Below are positions 1-10,316 of a stretch of DNA of 64,000 nt, one piece after another. Under the pieces are notes generated by a model, which worked only from the letters and a program-made list of their open reading frames with translations, made no database searches and was not told the DNA's origin. This DNA is from Paulinella micropora (lineage: Eukaryota > Cercozoa > Imbricatea > Euglyphida > Paulinellidae). The position numbers were made by a program, and so were the translations under genes. The stretch covers positions 1 through 64,000 of the forward strand of contig WBZZ01004558.1 in the NCBI GenBank assembly GCA_019918135.1, in the 5' to 3' direction. How positions within the stretch are numbered: the stretch's first letter is position 1; each line of letters starts with the position of its first letter.

Positions 1-36
1 GTATGTATGCATGCATGCGTGCATGTATGTATGTAC

Positions 37-67
<31 letters not shown>

Positions 68-178
68 TCTTTTTATATATCTATGTACGTATGTATGTAT
101 GTATGTATGAGTACTTGTATGTAAGTATGTATGTATGTATGTATGTATGTATTGTATGTACATATGTATGTATGTTCG
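1..178. repeat. GTAT-type microsatellite
   Basis: Degenerate tandem GTAT/GCAT tetranucleotides with two ACATAT interruptions. The open frame through it encodes only repeated Met-Tyr-Val-Cys and is not a gene. It marks the left edge of the window. Confidence 0.95.
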
Positions 179-974
179 ATAGGTCAGTGGTGGCAAAAAA
201 CCTAGCGAAAATCTATGTTATTACACGGTCGGTTTTGCCACCCACGGGTTCAAACTAAATTTTGACGAGTTTACCGCGCTTTACCGCGTACCATATTTTA
301 AGGATGTGTTCGCTATCCCGTGAAGTAACACATATTAAGGAGACAACCGCCGTGTCCAGATGTGTACCCGGCAGGGAGGGGTAAATGTTACTAAATTAAG
401 CTGGCTTTGCGGATGCTTTGGTTAGGGTGGGTCGGGAAGTTTTGAGTTCACAGTGTGCCACTAGTTGCCACTACATATAATGAACACTGGTACGTTTGTT
501 ATGAGACAAGGTAGAGATAGGCAAAAATCTGTTGTGGCATCATAGTAGTATAATATGAAATTTATAAGTGTAGTTTTTCGCACCTCAAAACGACCCCATA
601 AATTTCATTTGTCTCTTCCTATTCATTTCCCGCAAGTCAATACTAAGGAACAAAACATTAAAATAAAAAGCAAACTTTTTTGATAAATAGAATAAAGAAA
701 TTCCTTTATATTTCTCCAGAAAAATAAAAGTAAAGCAGAAAAAATAAAACTAAAGCAAAATTTTTTTAAGTAAAGCAATCTCGGGTGTTGCAGTATTTCC
801 TATAATACAAAGAAACAAAAGCAGACAAATAGCCTTCTACAGCACAACAAGAGAAAACATATTTTATGAAAGATTATCTTATTAATATATAAAAAATCAC
901 TCATGATTTTTGCTATATAACACAAATTTTCAATTTGTTTATATACAGTATGGATACTCGCAAACAGAAGAGAG
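179..974. other. Non-coding flank of the AT-rich element
   Basis: No convincing gene is seen here. Composition becomes AT-rich after about base 590, with A-rich runs at 650-780. If the polinton-like element has a terminal inverted repeat, its left copy should lie here, but no partner is visible because the right side of the element is cut off near 9577. Confidence 0.5.
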
Positions 975-982
975 CATAATAT
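975..982 (+). promoter_or_regulatory. ATAATAT start-codon box, zinc-finger gene
   Basis: CATAATAT directly abuts the ATG at 983. Related boxes sit before the genes starting at 5374, 6237 and 8370, which suggests a shared late-type promoter in this element. The function is inferred from repetition only. Confidence 0.4.
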
Positions 983-1180
983 ATGAAGGAAAGAAGGAAA
1001 GATAAATATAAATGCATATGCGGAAAGGTAATAGAGATATATGGAAAATATCAACACGAAAAATCAGATTTTCATAGAGACTACTTCGCAGAAAAAGAAG
1101 AGGTTATGATAGGAGGACATAAAGTTATTCGTATAACTCGTAGAAACGACGACATAGAAAGATATTTTAAAAATAAATAG
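983..1180 (+). CDS. Small zinc-finger-like protein of polinton-like element
   Basis: 65-residue, Lys/Arg-rich protein. Two close cysteines (Cys-Ile-Cys near residue 11) are followed by His near residues 24 and 30, a spacing like a single C2H2 or C2H2-like zinc finger. Small DNA-binding proteins of this kind are common in polinton-like viruses. The start is the first ATG and is directly preceded by an ATAATAT box. It is one of the few intact frames in the element. The exact role is unknown; it could be a regulatory or DNA-packaging protein. Confidence 0.6.
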   Translation: MKERRKDKYKCICGKVIEIYGKYQHEKSDFHRDYFAEKEEVMIGGHKVIRITRRNDDIERYFKNK

Positions 1181-1225
1181 TTAATTTATTTTAAACTTAT
1201 TATTTTTAATTATATATAGTGAGAA

Positions 1226-1869
1226 ATGACAACTTTGAAAATTTACAAAATATTCAACGCTATGGATGAAAACGACAAGGAATTTTATATCGGAAGCACG
1301 ACACAATATTATTTATCGGGTAGGTTTAGACATCATAAATTGCTATGTAAGAAAGGAGTTAATAGAAAGTTATACAATCATATGAACAAAAAAGGAATAA
1401 ATAATTTTAAGTGTGTTTTAATTCACGAGGAAGTAATTGAAAATTTCAACATTGATAAACAGAGTGCTATTGAACAGAAATATATTGACGAATTAAAACC
1501 ACCATTAAATTTAAACAATGTGATAGGGGCAGGTGTTTCTGATGTAAAAAGAACACGACAAGAGTTTGAAGGAATGATTTTTACAAGTAAGAATGAAAAG
1601 AAACGAATTATAATAAAGTTTATCATAAAGAATACCAAAAGAAATATTATGAAAAAGAAAGCAAGAAAATCAGAGAGTATCAAAAAAAATATTATGATAA
1701 AAACAAAAATATTTTGGTCGCTAAGAAAAAGTAAGAACTAAAGAGAATAAGAGAAAGCAAAAAATATTATTGTGAGTTATGTAATTTTACAGGAGTATCT
1801 CAATCAGCACTCATTACACACAATAACTCAAAAAGACATATGACAAAAATGAATTTAATTTCTATTTAA
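1226..1869 (+). pseudogene. GIY-YIG endonuclease with C-terminal zinc finger (frameshifted)
   Basis: The N-terminal 90 residues fit the GIY-YIG fold: an early KIYKI strand, then FYIGST, an Arg in GRFRHHK and a Glu in AIEQKYID, ending in the usual LKPPLNLNN segment. Such nucleases cut DNA and accompany giant viruses and polinton-like elements. Around base 1600 the frame breaks. In the next frame a Tyr/Lys-rich linker (HKEYQKKYYEK type) continues, crosses one TAA near 1733 and ends in a C2H2 finger (CELCNF followed by paired His near 1830-1845), stopping at 1867-1869. I read this as one former gene of about 210 codons with one frameshift and one stop. Confidence 0.65.
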
Positions 1870-1957
1870 ACTTTTAATTTCTATTAATTATTATAATTAA
1901 AAAAAAATTCCATTTTATTTTATTATTTTTATATCTACAGTAATATAAAAGTAAAAT

Positions 1958-4900
1958 ATGCCACCACCATTACCGCCCAGACCAACGAATGAAAATCTAG
2001 AAATAGCGAAGGTAAGGGCGAATTTGATGAAAACTACAACTAGAGATAGCAAGAGGGAATTCAAAGTAGTAGAGTTAAAATCTAGAGGAAACAATAGATT
2101 AAACTCTCTTACATATTACGAGAAGCAAGGATTAGACATAAACTTTTATGATACTGACTCATTAGAGCGAGAGGTTCTACTTCCTATACTATTAGATGCT
2201 AAAAGACATGGGATGACTGGAAATGCTGATGTTCATACTAGTATTACCTATATAACAGATCACGAAGAATTAAATAGATATTATAAAAAGAAAACATTTA
2301 ATTCTTTTCAAATAAAAAATATTTTGATTTTATTGAAATGTTGAATGAGTTCAACATAAGCAATATCGAAGCATCAGGATTAGGTTATGACCGGATTATT
2401 GAATATGCTAAGGTAGTAGTAGTTCAAGAAAACGGAGGCGGTTGCTATGAGGGAAAATACAAAAGCAAACAAACGAAATATGAGGAAACTATATTAATAT
2501 CTCCCGCTAGCAAAAATAATAATTCTTCATTCTTCCTATGTAAAGACATTCTTAATATTCCAGTCATTAACAGAAAAATATGTAATGATATTATAGAAAA
2601 ATTCAATTTTTCTAACGATTGCCCGATTCCATTTTCTACCGCCGTAAAAATCATTAATGTTTTAATAAAGGAAAGGAATACATACGAAATAACAAATTCC
2701 CTAACAAAAGAGACGATAAACACAAACGAAATAGGAGAAGAAGAGGATATTATGATTTATCATGAGAATAATCCGCTCTATTTCGGATTAATTAAAAGAT
2801 GTAAAAAGAAATGTGAAAATGCTTAACTAAGTATTTTACTAAACATACGTGTAATCCAAAAGTTATTAATTATGCTAATAGAAAAATATTAAAGAATGGT
2901 AAGAGACATTTAATAACGAACTCTCGTAAAGAAAAATATAATAACGACGAAATCCTTCATATGACTTAGAAACTTGGAGAAACAAAATGATTTCCGAATT
3001 CTTTGATATCCACGATTATTATATAATCGGATATACTCAGGGAATGGAAGGATTTAAATATTACGCAGGTATTGATCGTATTTCTAAATTTTTTGATTTA
3101 CTCTTAGAGACTATGAGAGTGAGAAAATTAGCAATGGAATGTGCTAACAAACAACTGCATAATCCAGTCAAGAAAGTAGCAGGAGTAAGAAAGAAAAAGA
3201 AGAAAGATGAAGAATCACCTATTTGAATTGATTTAACGGAGCGAACTTTGATCACTACTTTATTAAACAGGAATTAATAAGAAGAGGTATTAAACCAAAA
3301 TCACATATGATTAATAACAGATCAATAATCTCTTTACAATTTGAAAATATTAAAATGTGGGATATGTGTAACATACTCAGGGGACGTTAAAAGAAAACTT
3401 AGAAAATATGAAATGTAAAACTCTTAAAGGAGATTTCGACCACGACAATGCATCTGCTTGGGAAACATTGAGTGAAGAATTTAGAAATAAGTGTCCTGAA
3501 TATTTGAAGTGTGATGTTATGGGGTTAAAAGAGTTATATGACAAAATAAACACAGATGTATTTGAAAAATACTAGGTGAATTTAACTTCATACATTTCAA
3601 CGGAAGAAAATGATTGATGGTAGCATGATGTAAGACTTCCAACTATTGAACAAGAGAAGGCATTTAGAAAAGCAGTTATCGGAGCAAGAACATATCCAAG
3701 CAAAAAAAATTTGTTTCAAAACAATATAAGGACTACTTAGAGGGGAAAATCACATTTGACGAATTAACCGATTATTTAGTTGATGAGGATGTCATATCTT
3801 GATACCCAACAACGATGCTTAATTTATTTATGGTCTGAGAAATTAAGCAGGCTATCGCACCATTTGATTATAATAATCTTCCTATCGGTATTTATAATGT
3901 TGATTATATCTCACCAAAAGACATATTACATTCAAGAATAGGGCAGAGAAATAAAATGGGTTCATTAAAGTGGAATTTAGCAGATATGAAAGACCAATGG
4001 CTTACAAGTGTTGACATTGACGATATGATTAAGGAAGGCTATGATATAACAATTTATAAAGGATACTTATTAAAAATGTATTCAAAGAATATATATTAGA
4101 AATGTTTAAGGCGAAAGAGAATAGCGAAAATGGCACACCGCAATATTTATTAGCCAAACTATTTATGAATTCGTTATACGGAAAGATGATACAACGACCT
4201 ATCCCAACAGAAGCAGAATATATTAAATCAAATGAGGAGTATTGGAAATTTTGGACGAAAAATTATATATCAGATGTGGTTGAATTCAAAGATAAAGACG
4301 GAAACAAACTATGGCACGTATCTGGAATTCCTAGAAAGGAAGAAATAATCGAAGATAGCATAACCAAACCTTCTCACTACGGGGCTTTCATTCTAGCATA
4401 TAGCAGGCGAATTATGTATAACTACATAAAAGATGCTAATCCAAATAAAGACATAGAGGCTGATTTCTATTACACCGATACCGATAGTCTAGTGTTGCAT
4501 GTTATGTTTGCCAAACTAATCAAAAGACTTGGCGATAAATCTCTTGGCAGAATAACAGATGACTTAGGAGATTATTGTAAGATAATAAGAGGAATATGGA
4601 TCGCTCCTAAATTGTATATGTTAGAATTTACAACGAATGAAGCCTTTCTCAATTACATTACTAAGAATGACTTGAAACATAAAGACAAAGGATTTCATAT
4701 AATTGAATGCTACGAAAATGAAAGAGTAAAAAAGAGATACTACCATCTCAGAGGTAAGGGGTTGAATTCAAAAGGGTTGAATCCAGAAGTATATGAAAAG
4801 ATGGATTTAGGTGAAAGCATTGAAAATGGCAGAGATTTTCAAATGAACAAATTCATTTATCACGAAATAGCAAACAGCAAAACATTAACCATTTCAGCAT

Positions 4901-5009
4901 ACTTCCTACTACAAACATAAAAAAGAAAGTTAATGAGAATAAATGGTGCGGTCGTGAGTTTATCAACAAAAATGATAGTATCCCTTACGGATATCAAATC
5001 AGATCTTAA
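1958..5009 (+). pseudogene. Protein-primed family B DNA polymerase (polinton type), degraded
   Basis: Pieces of one large polymerase in shifting frames. Recognisable landmarks in order are: an exonuclease-region block ending PEYLKCDVMGLKEL (about 3495-3540); motif A, DVIS-x-YPTTM, with a TGA at 3800-3802 where Leu is usual; motif B, NSLYGK (about 4166-4186); motif C, YYTDTDS (about 4465-4491); KLYML (about 4612); and a C-terminal WCGREFINKN block that ends SIPYGYQ at 5009. This is the replicative polymerase of Maverick/polinton elements, which primes from a terminal protein. The N-terminus is assigned to the ATG at 1958; the break near 2330 is a one-base shift in an A run, after which the sequence continues sensibly. 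At least five further stops or shifts lie between 2826 and 4100, so no functional enzyme is expected. The best-preserved part is 4102-4920. Confidence 0.85.
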
Positions 5010-5063
5010 ATATCAATTAATTAATTTTTTTCAATAAAATTTTTTACCAGTCTATATAGACTG

Positions 5064-5351
5064 ATGACCACCATCACTAGACTATGTGAAAAATTTAGAC
5101 AACTTTCCATTGAGAAGAATGAGGAATTCTTTTCAGTAAGAGATGTGCAACAGATAATTGATGAAGAAATTAAGGCAATTGAAAAAAGTAGAGAATGAAA
5201 TCCAACCGATGTTTTTCCGTTTGGTAAATATATAGGTAAGAAAATTCAAGATATTGCTACTATTGACAAACCATATCTTGAATGGGTTATGAAACAGCAC
5301 TGGTCTGAGAAATTTACAAACATTAAAATTGAAGTAAAAAAATATATTTAA
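5064..5351 (+). pseudogene. ExoX-C-like small protein A (one in-frame TGA)
   Basis: 95 codons from the ATG at 5064, in one frame, with a TGA at 5196-5198. The C-terminal half has the pattern FGKYIGKKIQDIA...DKPYLEWVMKQHW, which matches the small domain found at the C-terminus of ExoX-type exonucleases and in many viral proteins (G-K-Y-x-G-K, then YLEW). The N-terminal half is helical and unassigned. A second protein with the same C-terminal domain follows directly, so the pair is probably a local duplication. The role in the element is unknown. Confidence 0.55.
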
Positions 5352-5366
5352 TAAAAAATAATATCA

Positions 5367-5373
5367 ATAATAT
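5367..5373 (+). promoter_or_regulatory. ATAATAT start-codon box
   Basis: ATAATAT directly before the ATG at 5374; same position as the boxes at 975, 6227 and 8360. Confidence 0.35.
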
Positions 5374-5883
5374 ATGATGACTGACCTAAACACCAAACAG
5401 GACTACTTGAATGAAATTGAAAAATGGAACATTGACAGCGAAATAAAAAGCCAAAAAATTAAATGGACTAAACCTGACATTGTATCTTTCTATGAGCAAT
5501 ATAAATCTAGCGAAGACAATGTGAAAGTAGTTATTCCATTGGAAAAAATAATTGACTCCAACGTAGTTGAAGACTCCAACGTAGTTGAAGATGCGACCTT
5601 TGGTCAGCATGCGACCTTCTGTCAGCATGATGAGCCAAGCACACCTTTTACAGCGAAAGCTGCAGCCGAAGGGTGTAATGCAACAGATTCGAAAGAGAAT
5701 GGAATTACCTAAATAAATGCTAATGTAGGCGAAGAGATAGTAAAAAAAGATGTCGTTCTTCAATATGGAAAATATGCACACAAAAACATTGAAGATGTAG
5801 CCAAGATTGATAAACCATACCTTGAATGGTTAGTTCAGCAGCCATGGTGCCAAAATGTGGATGACATAAAAAAATTCTTATGA
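5374..5883 (+). pseudogene. ExoX-C-like small protein B with in-frame hairpin repeat
   Basis: Single frame from 5374 to 5883 interrupted only by TAA at 5710-5712. The first 60 residues are unassigned and acidic/basic mixed. Residues about 60-86 are encoded by the hairpin repeat at 5551-5629 (VVEDSNVVEDATFGQH type). The C-terminal segment has YGKYAHKNIEDVAKIDKPYL followed by EWLVQQ, paralogous to the ExoX-C-like domain of the preceding gene. The repeat insertion is in frame, so the protein may have tolerated it before the TAA arose. Function is unknown. Confidence 0.55.
5551..5629. repeat. Hairpin-forming coding repeat, copy 1
   Basis: Tandem GTTGAAGACTCCAAC units (each ends pair GTTG/CAAC), then two GCGACCTT-YG-GTCAGCAT units in which GACC and GGTC can pair. 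A close copy is inside the protease gene at 7744-7840, in the equivalent reading frame. Confidence 0.8.
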
Positions 5884-5900
5884 TATAACATTGTCTTCAA

Positions 5901-6040
5901 TTAAATTTTTTTTGCTTTTTCTTCAATAAAACTAGCGATAACATTAACATTCGAACCATTATTTGCAAAAGCAACGGATTTCTGTGTAAAAGTCAATACA
6001 TCACTAGGAGACAGATATATATCATAATTTCTAAGATTTA
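5901..6040 (-). pseudogene. Reverse-strand gene fragment, unknown
   Basis: About 45 codons on the reverse strand reading NYDIYLSPSDVLTFTQKS... and ending EEKAKKI before a TAA at 5901-5903. The residue mix is protein-like and better than expected for the complement of a gene-poor stretch. It may be the 3' end of a gene running against its neighbours. No family is recognised and there is no upstream start in frame. Confidence 0.3.
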
Positions 6041-6085
6041 TTTATTGAGTCGCGATAACAAGATTATTTCAAAGACCGCTAATGC

Positions 6086-6184
6086 TATGGCGATGTCGGG
6101 GTTCCATATGAGTCTGGTATAGGGTCTACTGCTGCAAAATTTGGTTATGGTAAGCAACGAGGAGGGGCTGTAAAGTTTCATTAA
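6086..6184 (+). pseudogene. Forward C-terminal fragment, Gly-rich, unknown
   Basis: About 32 codons reading YGDVGVPYESGIGSTAAKFG and ending KQRGGAVKFH before TAA. Gly-rich tails of this type occur in membrane or virion proteins of polinton-like viruses, but no family can be named. Upstream frame is broken. Confidence 0.25.
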
Positions 6185-6226
6185 ATATTTGTTTCAAATT
6201 CTAAAATATTAGAAATATTTTTTTTG

Positions 6227-6236
6227 ATAATATACA
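6227..6236 (+). promoter_or_regulatory. ATAATATACA start-codon box
   Basis: The same 10-mer directly precedes the ATG at 6237 and the ATG of the penton-like gene at 8370. Confidence 0.45.
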
Positions 6237-7463
6237 ATGGTCGTCAAGAAAACAAGGAAACCTAAGGTAAGACCCCCGCGGGTTTATAGAAATAAGAGCG
6301 GGAGGCAGTGTATTATCCAGAAGGGTAAAAATTATTATCTTAATTTCGGTAAGAAAACAAATGATATGAGCACTCTTCAAATCGTTAAGTTGTTTTTAAA
6401 ATATATTGGTAAAGCAAAGTCGCAAAGGGCTAGTCGCAAACCAAGGGAAAAAATAATCAAATCTGATGTCAATCGTCTTGAACACGAGAACAGAAACCAA
6501 TACAAAGAAACTTACAAAAGAAATATGAGTTAATACATGACGAGGAAGAAAAGGAAAAGAATAAGAGGGAAGATGTGACAGAAGAAAAGAAAAGGTTGGA
6601 AATAAAAGAAATGAAAGACCTTGAAGAGAAAGAAGAAGAAGAGAAAAGAAGAGAGAGGAAGGAGGATGCTGAAATGAAGGAAAGACAAGACGAAATGAAA
6701 AGAGAAATAATGAAGGAGCAAAAACTTATAGAAGATGTAAATATTGAACACGATAGGAAACAAAAATTATTACTATTACCACAACCGCAATATCAACCCC
6801 AGTTTATACCAGCGCAACCATATGTGAATAATCAACAACCTACACCACTGCCATCACTACCAAAACACACTCCTAAAAAAAAAAAAAAAAAAAAAAAAAC
6901 AACAACAACTCAATGCTAAGCCAGACCCTGAACTAGATGAAAACATAAAACTTTTGAAATCTGCTTATTTTACTGATAAAGAGATTAAAAAAATGACTAA
7001 TAGTATGATACAAAAAACAGCAGATGATATTATATTATTGCAACAGAAAGATGTAAAACTGACTGATATGCAGAAAGCACTGGCACAAGCGGAAAAAAAG
7101 GGGAAGCAACTTAAAATGATGTTGAAAATTTACAATTTAAGCAAAAAATGAATGAAGCCTTATCAAAAGTATTCACCAGAAATAAAAATCGTTGATTTAT
7201 CACAAGCCTTAAAAAGGAAACTTGAAATGGAAGGACATACAAAATTGAAACATAGAGAAAATAGCAAATGGATTATAGAGATGGTTAGAAAGTTTAATAT
7301 TAATGTTGGAACCGATGAGAAACAAATAAAAAAGAAAATAGCAGATTATGCTAAGTATAATGAGTATATGGGGATCCAAGGAGGGACAGGTAGGAAATTA
7401 CACTTTATACTAGAGGAAATGATTAATAAATTATTTTCAATAGCGAAAATAAAAAATACTTAG
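6237..7463 (+). pseudogene. Basic/coiled-coil structural-type protein, frameshifted
   Basis: Read as one former gene of about 400 codons. Residues 1-95 are strongly basic (KKTRKPKVRPPRVYR start). A one-base shift near 6520 leads into a Glu/Lys/Arg coiled coil (6540-6760), then a Pro/Gln-rich linker. An A18 run at 6878-6897 causes another shift, and a helical region follows. A TGA at 7149-7151 lies in frame before a final domain of about 100 residues ending at 7463. It sits between the polymerase and the protease and virion genes, so a DNA-binding or virion-core role is possible. No named family is recognised. The A18 run could be a sequencing artefact. Confidence 0.5.
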
Positions 7464-7578
7464 CACGAAATGATTGAAAACACACAATGAACAAACATGA
7501 TTTTGTAAATACTCTAAGGAACAAAATGACTTCCGATCCAAATTTAGATAAACAAGTTTCAACAGATTTAAATATTGA

Positions 7579-7625
7579 TGAGTACCCCCTTGGGGTACGT
7601 CAACGTCCCTTCGGACTAGTGAGGG
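7579..7625. repeat. Palindromic insertion in protease gene
   Basis: Contains GTACCCC-CT-TGGGGTAC (near-perfect palindrome), then GTCC-CTTC-GGAC, and an outer TCCCT...AGGGA pair. Stacked small hairpins like these resemble mobile palindromic elements that insert in genes. It breaks the frame between the putative start at 7488 and the linker at 7627. Confidence 0.65.
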
Positions 7626-7743
7626 AATGCCACCACCTACCATTACTCAGTCATTAGAGCAACCAGAGCCACCACAGCCAGAGAAGCAACCAGAGCCACA
7701 GCGAGAGCCACAGCAAGAGGAGCCACAGCCGGACTCAAACGAA

Positions 7744-7840
7744 GTTGAAGACTCCAACATAGTTGAAGACTCCAACGTAGTTGAAGATGCGACCTTCGGT
7801 CATCATGCAACCTTCGGTCAGCATGCGTCCTTCGGACAGC
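7744..7840. repeat. Hairpin-forming coding repeat, copy 2
   Basis: Two and a half GTTGAAGACTCCAAC-type units followed by three units with GACCTTCGGTC or GTCCTTCGGAC hairpins separated by CAGCATGC. It is in frame with the protease linker and encodes VEDSNVVEDATFG-type repeats like copy 1 at 5551. Confidence 0.8.
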
Positions 7841-8359
7841 AACAGGAGAGCGAGGGTCGGGGGCTAATGATTAATGAAATAGATGACATAATGAAAAAAT
7901 ATGGATGGTATCTCGGCACGATAGCAAGTGATGAAATCTACAAGTTGAAGCCCGGAAGTAGAAAGCGTACGGATTTATTATGAATACCGACCCTAGCAAC
8001 GAAAAAGGACATGACTGGATGGCTGTATGGATAAGTCTAGATAAAGACAGGAGTGTTGAAGTGTATGACCCATTAGCACTTTACGAACCAACGGAAGACT
8101 TTCAACAACAAATGAAACAACTAGTAAATAAAAGTAATCCAGATAGTTATTTATTAATGAAAGTAAATAAGGTTAAAAATGCAAGTGATACGAGCGATAC
8201 GTGTGGTTGGCATAGTATTAGGTTTTTAATGGAGCGGGCGAAAGGTAACAGGTTTAAGTTTGCCAGTGGCTATACAGAATTAAAAGAAGAAGAAGCGGAA
8301 AAATTAAAAGCACAGAATGGGTATGGTTTTGACACATTCATTTAAAAATTATTATTCGC

Positions 8360-8369
8360 ATAATATACA
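8360..8369 (+). promoter_or_regulatory. ATAATATACA start-codon box, penton gene
   Basis: Identical to the 10-mer before the ATG at 6237 and directly abutting the ATG at 8370. Confidence 0.45.
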
Positions 8370-9106
8370 ATGGATTACAAAGGAGGTAGGTCAAGTAGTA
8401 TCTATTACATTAATAGTAAAAATAGGATAACTTGCACAGACAGCGACTTTACACACGAAGTCAATATGAAGGGGCTAGACAATCCCACACGTTGTAAAAT
8501 ACTTCATATCTATGTGCCAAAGTCATATTATTCTGTTGCCAGTCCATATAATACCTTTACACTTAGCGAAGACGAGACGGGTATGAGGCTTTAATTACGA
8601 TACCTGAGGGCAACTACACAATGAACATTCTAAAAAATAAACTGGCTGAGGTGCTAACCGCAGACAGCCAAAATAATTATACTTATGCGGTATCCAGTAA
8701 TAATACCAACATAGACCCTGAAGATGGAAAATTAACATTCAGTGTGTCAGAGAATAAAGGAATTCAACCGCAGTTTATATTTGATGGTGATACCCGTATT
8801 CACGAGGTTATGGGGTTTGATAGAAATCCAACATATTTCTTTGCCAATAATTTTATTAAATCACCAAACGTAATTATTCTAACTGGTGAAAAGACTTTAT
8901 ACCTTCAATCGGACTTAGTTGGTGAAGGATATAATCACGTGCTACAAGAAATATACACAGCCAACGAAATTCCATTTGGAGCTGTTATATACGACGGAAG
9001 TGGGTAAGAAATTATCCGCCAGTTCAAATAATGCATATAAATTTTATCTTACAGACGAAAACAATCAGGCTATAAATCTTAATGGGTTAGGTATCGTTAT
9101 GACATG
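8370..9106 (+). pseudogene. Penton-like minor capsid protein, frameshifted
   Basis: Starts SSSIYYINSKNRITCTDSDF after a Gly-rich lead, continues with ILHIYVPKSYY and PYNTFTLSED, and after a shift near 8590 resumes ITIPEGNYTMNILKNKLAEV. The pattern of short strands fits the single-jelly-roll penton or minor capsid protein of polinton-like viruses and virophages, which forms the capsid vertices. A second shift near 9000 leads to the end KFYLTDENNQAINLNGLGIV at 9106. Without the two shifts it would be about 245 residues, the usual size. It lies directly before a probable major capsid gene, the normal order in these elements. Confidence 0.7.
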
Positions 9107-9257
9107 ATTAATTCACAGGGAAACGAATTATTTTAATTTATTTACATCATGTTTCAATTTGTTAAAATTTAGGTATGGTAATTAATTTTAATTTTAGAAT
9201 TATTTTATTTTTTTCTATTATTACAATATAGCACACCCAAAAAAACCTGAAAACAAA

Positions 9258-9577
9258 ATGCGCACACAACACGGAGGCGAACTAGACTTGTTAAGAACTG
9301 ACTACATCAGTGCTTTGTATCGTTTGAATAAACTAACTTTGCAAGAAGGTGCGGGAAATATTACTGTACTACCGCAGGAGGACAAGAAAGCAACTTTGAC
9401 CTTATTAGCAGACCATTTAACTTAGCTCGCTCTGTCTTGAGTTTTACTTATGCTCCTCCAACAATTGCAGCGAACTATAACAAATGCTATATGGATTGTC
9501 TGGCTCCTATTAGACAAATTCAACTTCAAACCCGTAGCGGTGTTTATCTGTGTGATGTAAATGAAGTGCAGACATGA
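9258..9577 (+). pseudogene. Probable major capsid protein, N-terminal fragment
   Basis: ATG at 9258 gives MRTQHGGELDLLRTDYISAL. A shift near 9405 leads to PFNLARSVLSFTYAPPTIAA and then an AP-IRQIQLQTRSG stretch that stops at about 9577. Position after the penton-like gene and general character suggest the start of a double-jelly-roll major capsid protein, but only about 105 codons remain, so this is inference. The end coincides with a sharp change from AT-rich to GC-richer sequence, so the element was cut here. Confidence 0.45.
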
Positions 9578-9734
9578 CAGGCAGGGGCGAGGGAAGACCC
9601 GGACGAGGGAAAGCAGCAAGAAAACAAGGAAAAGCAGCAAGACGTTGACTTCTCCTACCAAAACACACTGTTAGGCCAGGCTGCCCACAGCTGGCATGTC
9701 CGCACAAGCTATGCCGCATGCGCTCATTCCTAAC

Positions 9735-10279
9735 CTGCAGACGCTCATTCCTGTCCTGCAGATGTTCATACCCCTGTCTGGTATTCCCGCAGACGCTCAT
9801 TCCTGTCCTGCAGATGCGCCACACGGCAAGCGTGGCAGTGTGTGGACCAACGCATGGCGGCGATATGAGACGCAACAAGGCAGAACACATGAGAAGTAAC
9901 AGGCAGAACGCATGCCAGCGATGAGTGTGAGGTGGGGACACAGCACAGGAAGACAAGGGACCCTAAACTGTTTTTCCTCCTCCAGCTGCTTCTTCTAAGC
10001 AAACACAGCAAATTCGGACAGTTATATATAACATAAGGCAGAAAGATCATGATAGGAGTGGACAGAGGGCGGGAAGCTGGTCGCGACCTGTGCGAGGGCT
10101 TTGTTTAGTTGTGTCTGCAAACTGCCAAGCTGCTCCAGCAATGCCCTGACACACACAGACAAGCGGGCAATTCGGAGCCAGACGAATGCGCATGACAGCG
10201 CCAAAACACACACACACACACATACATACATACACAGGTGGCCGTGGACATGGCAACGGCTATTGAAGTTCACGGGTGT

Positions 10280-10316
<37 letters not shown>

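Larger units (their letters stand above)
7488..8345 (+). pseudogene. Adenovirus-type cysteine protease (maturation protease)
   Basis: The catalytic core is clear: His in KGHDWMAVWISLD, Asp in VEVYDPLA and Cys in SDTCGWHSIRFL, the order and spacing of the adenain/Ulp1 fold. In polinton-like viruses this enzyme cleaves capsid precursors. The upstream block GLMINEIDDIMKKYGWYLG followed by SDEIYKLKPG is the usual N-terminal part and reads in the frame one base away, with a shift at about 7978. Further upstream come a Pro/Glu/Gln-rich linker and two hairpin-type repeat insertions (7579-7625, 7744-7840). A start at 7488 gives a sensible N-terminus, but the first insertion shifts its frame. Active-site residues are all kept. 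Confidence 0.8.
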
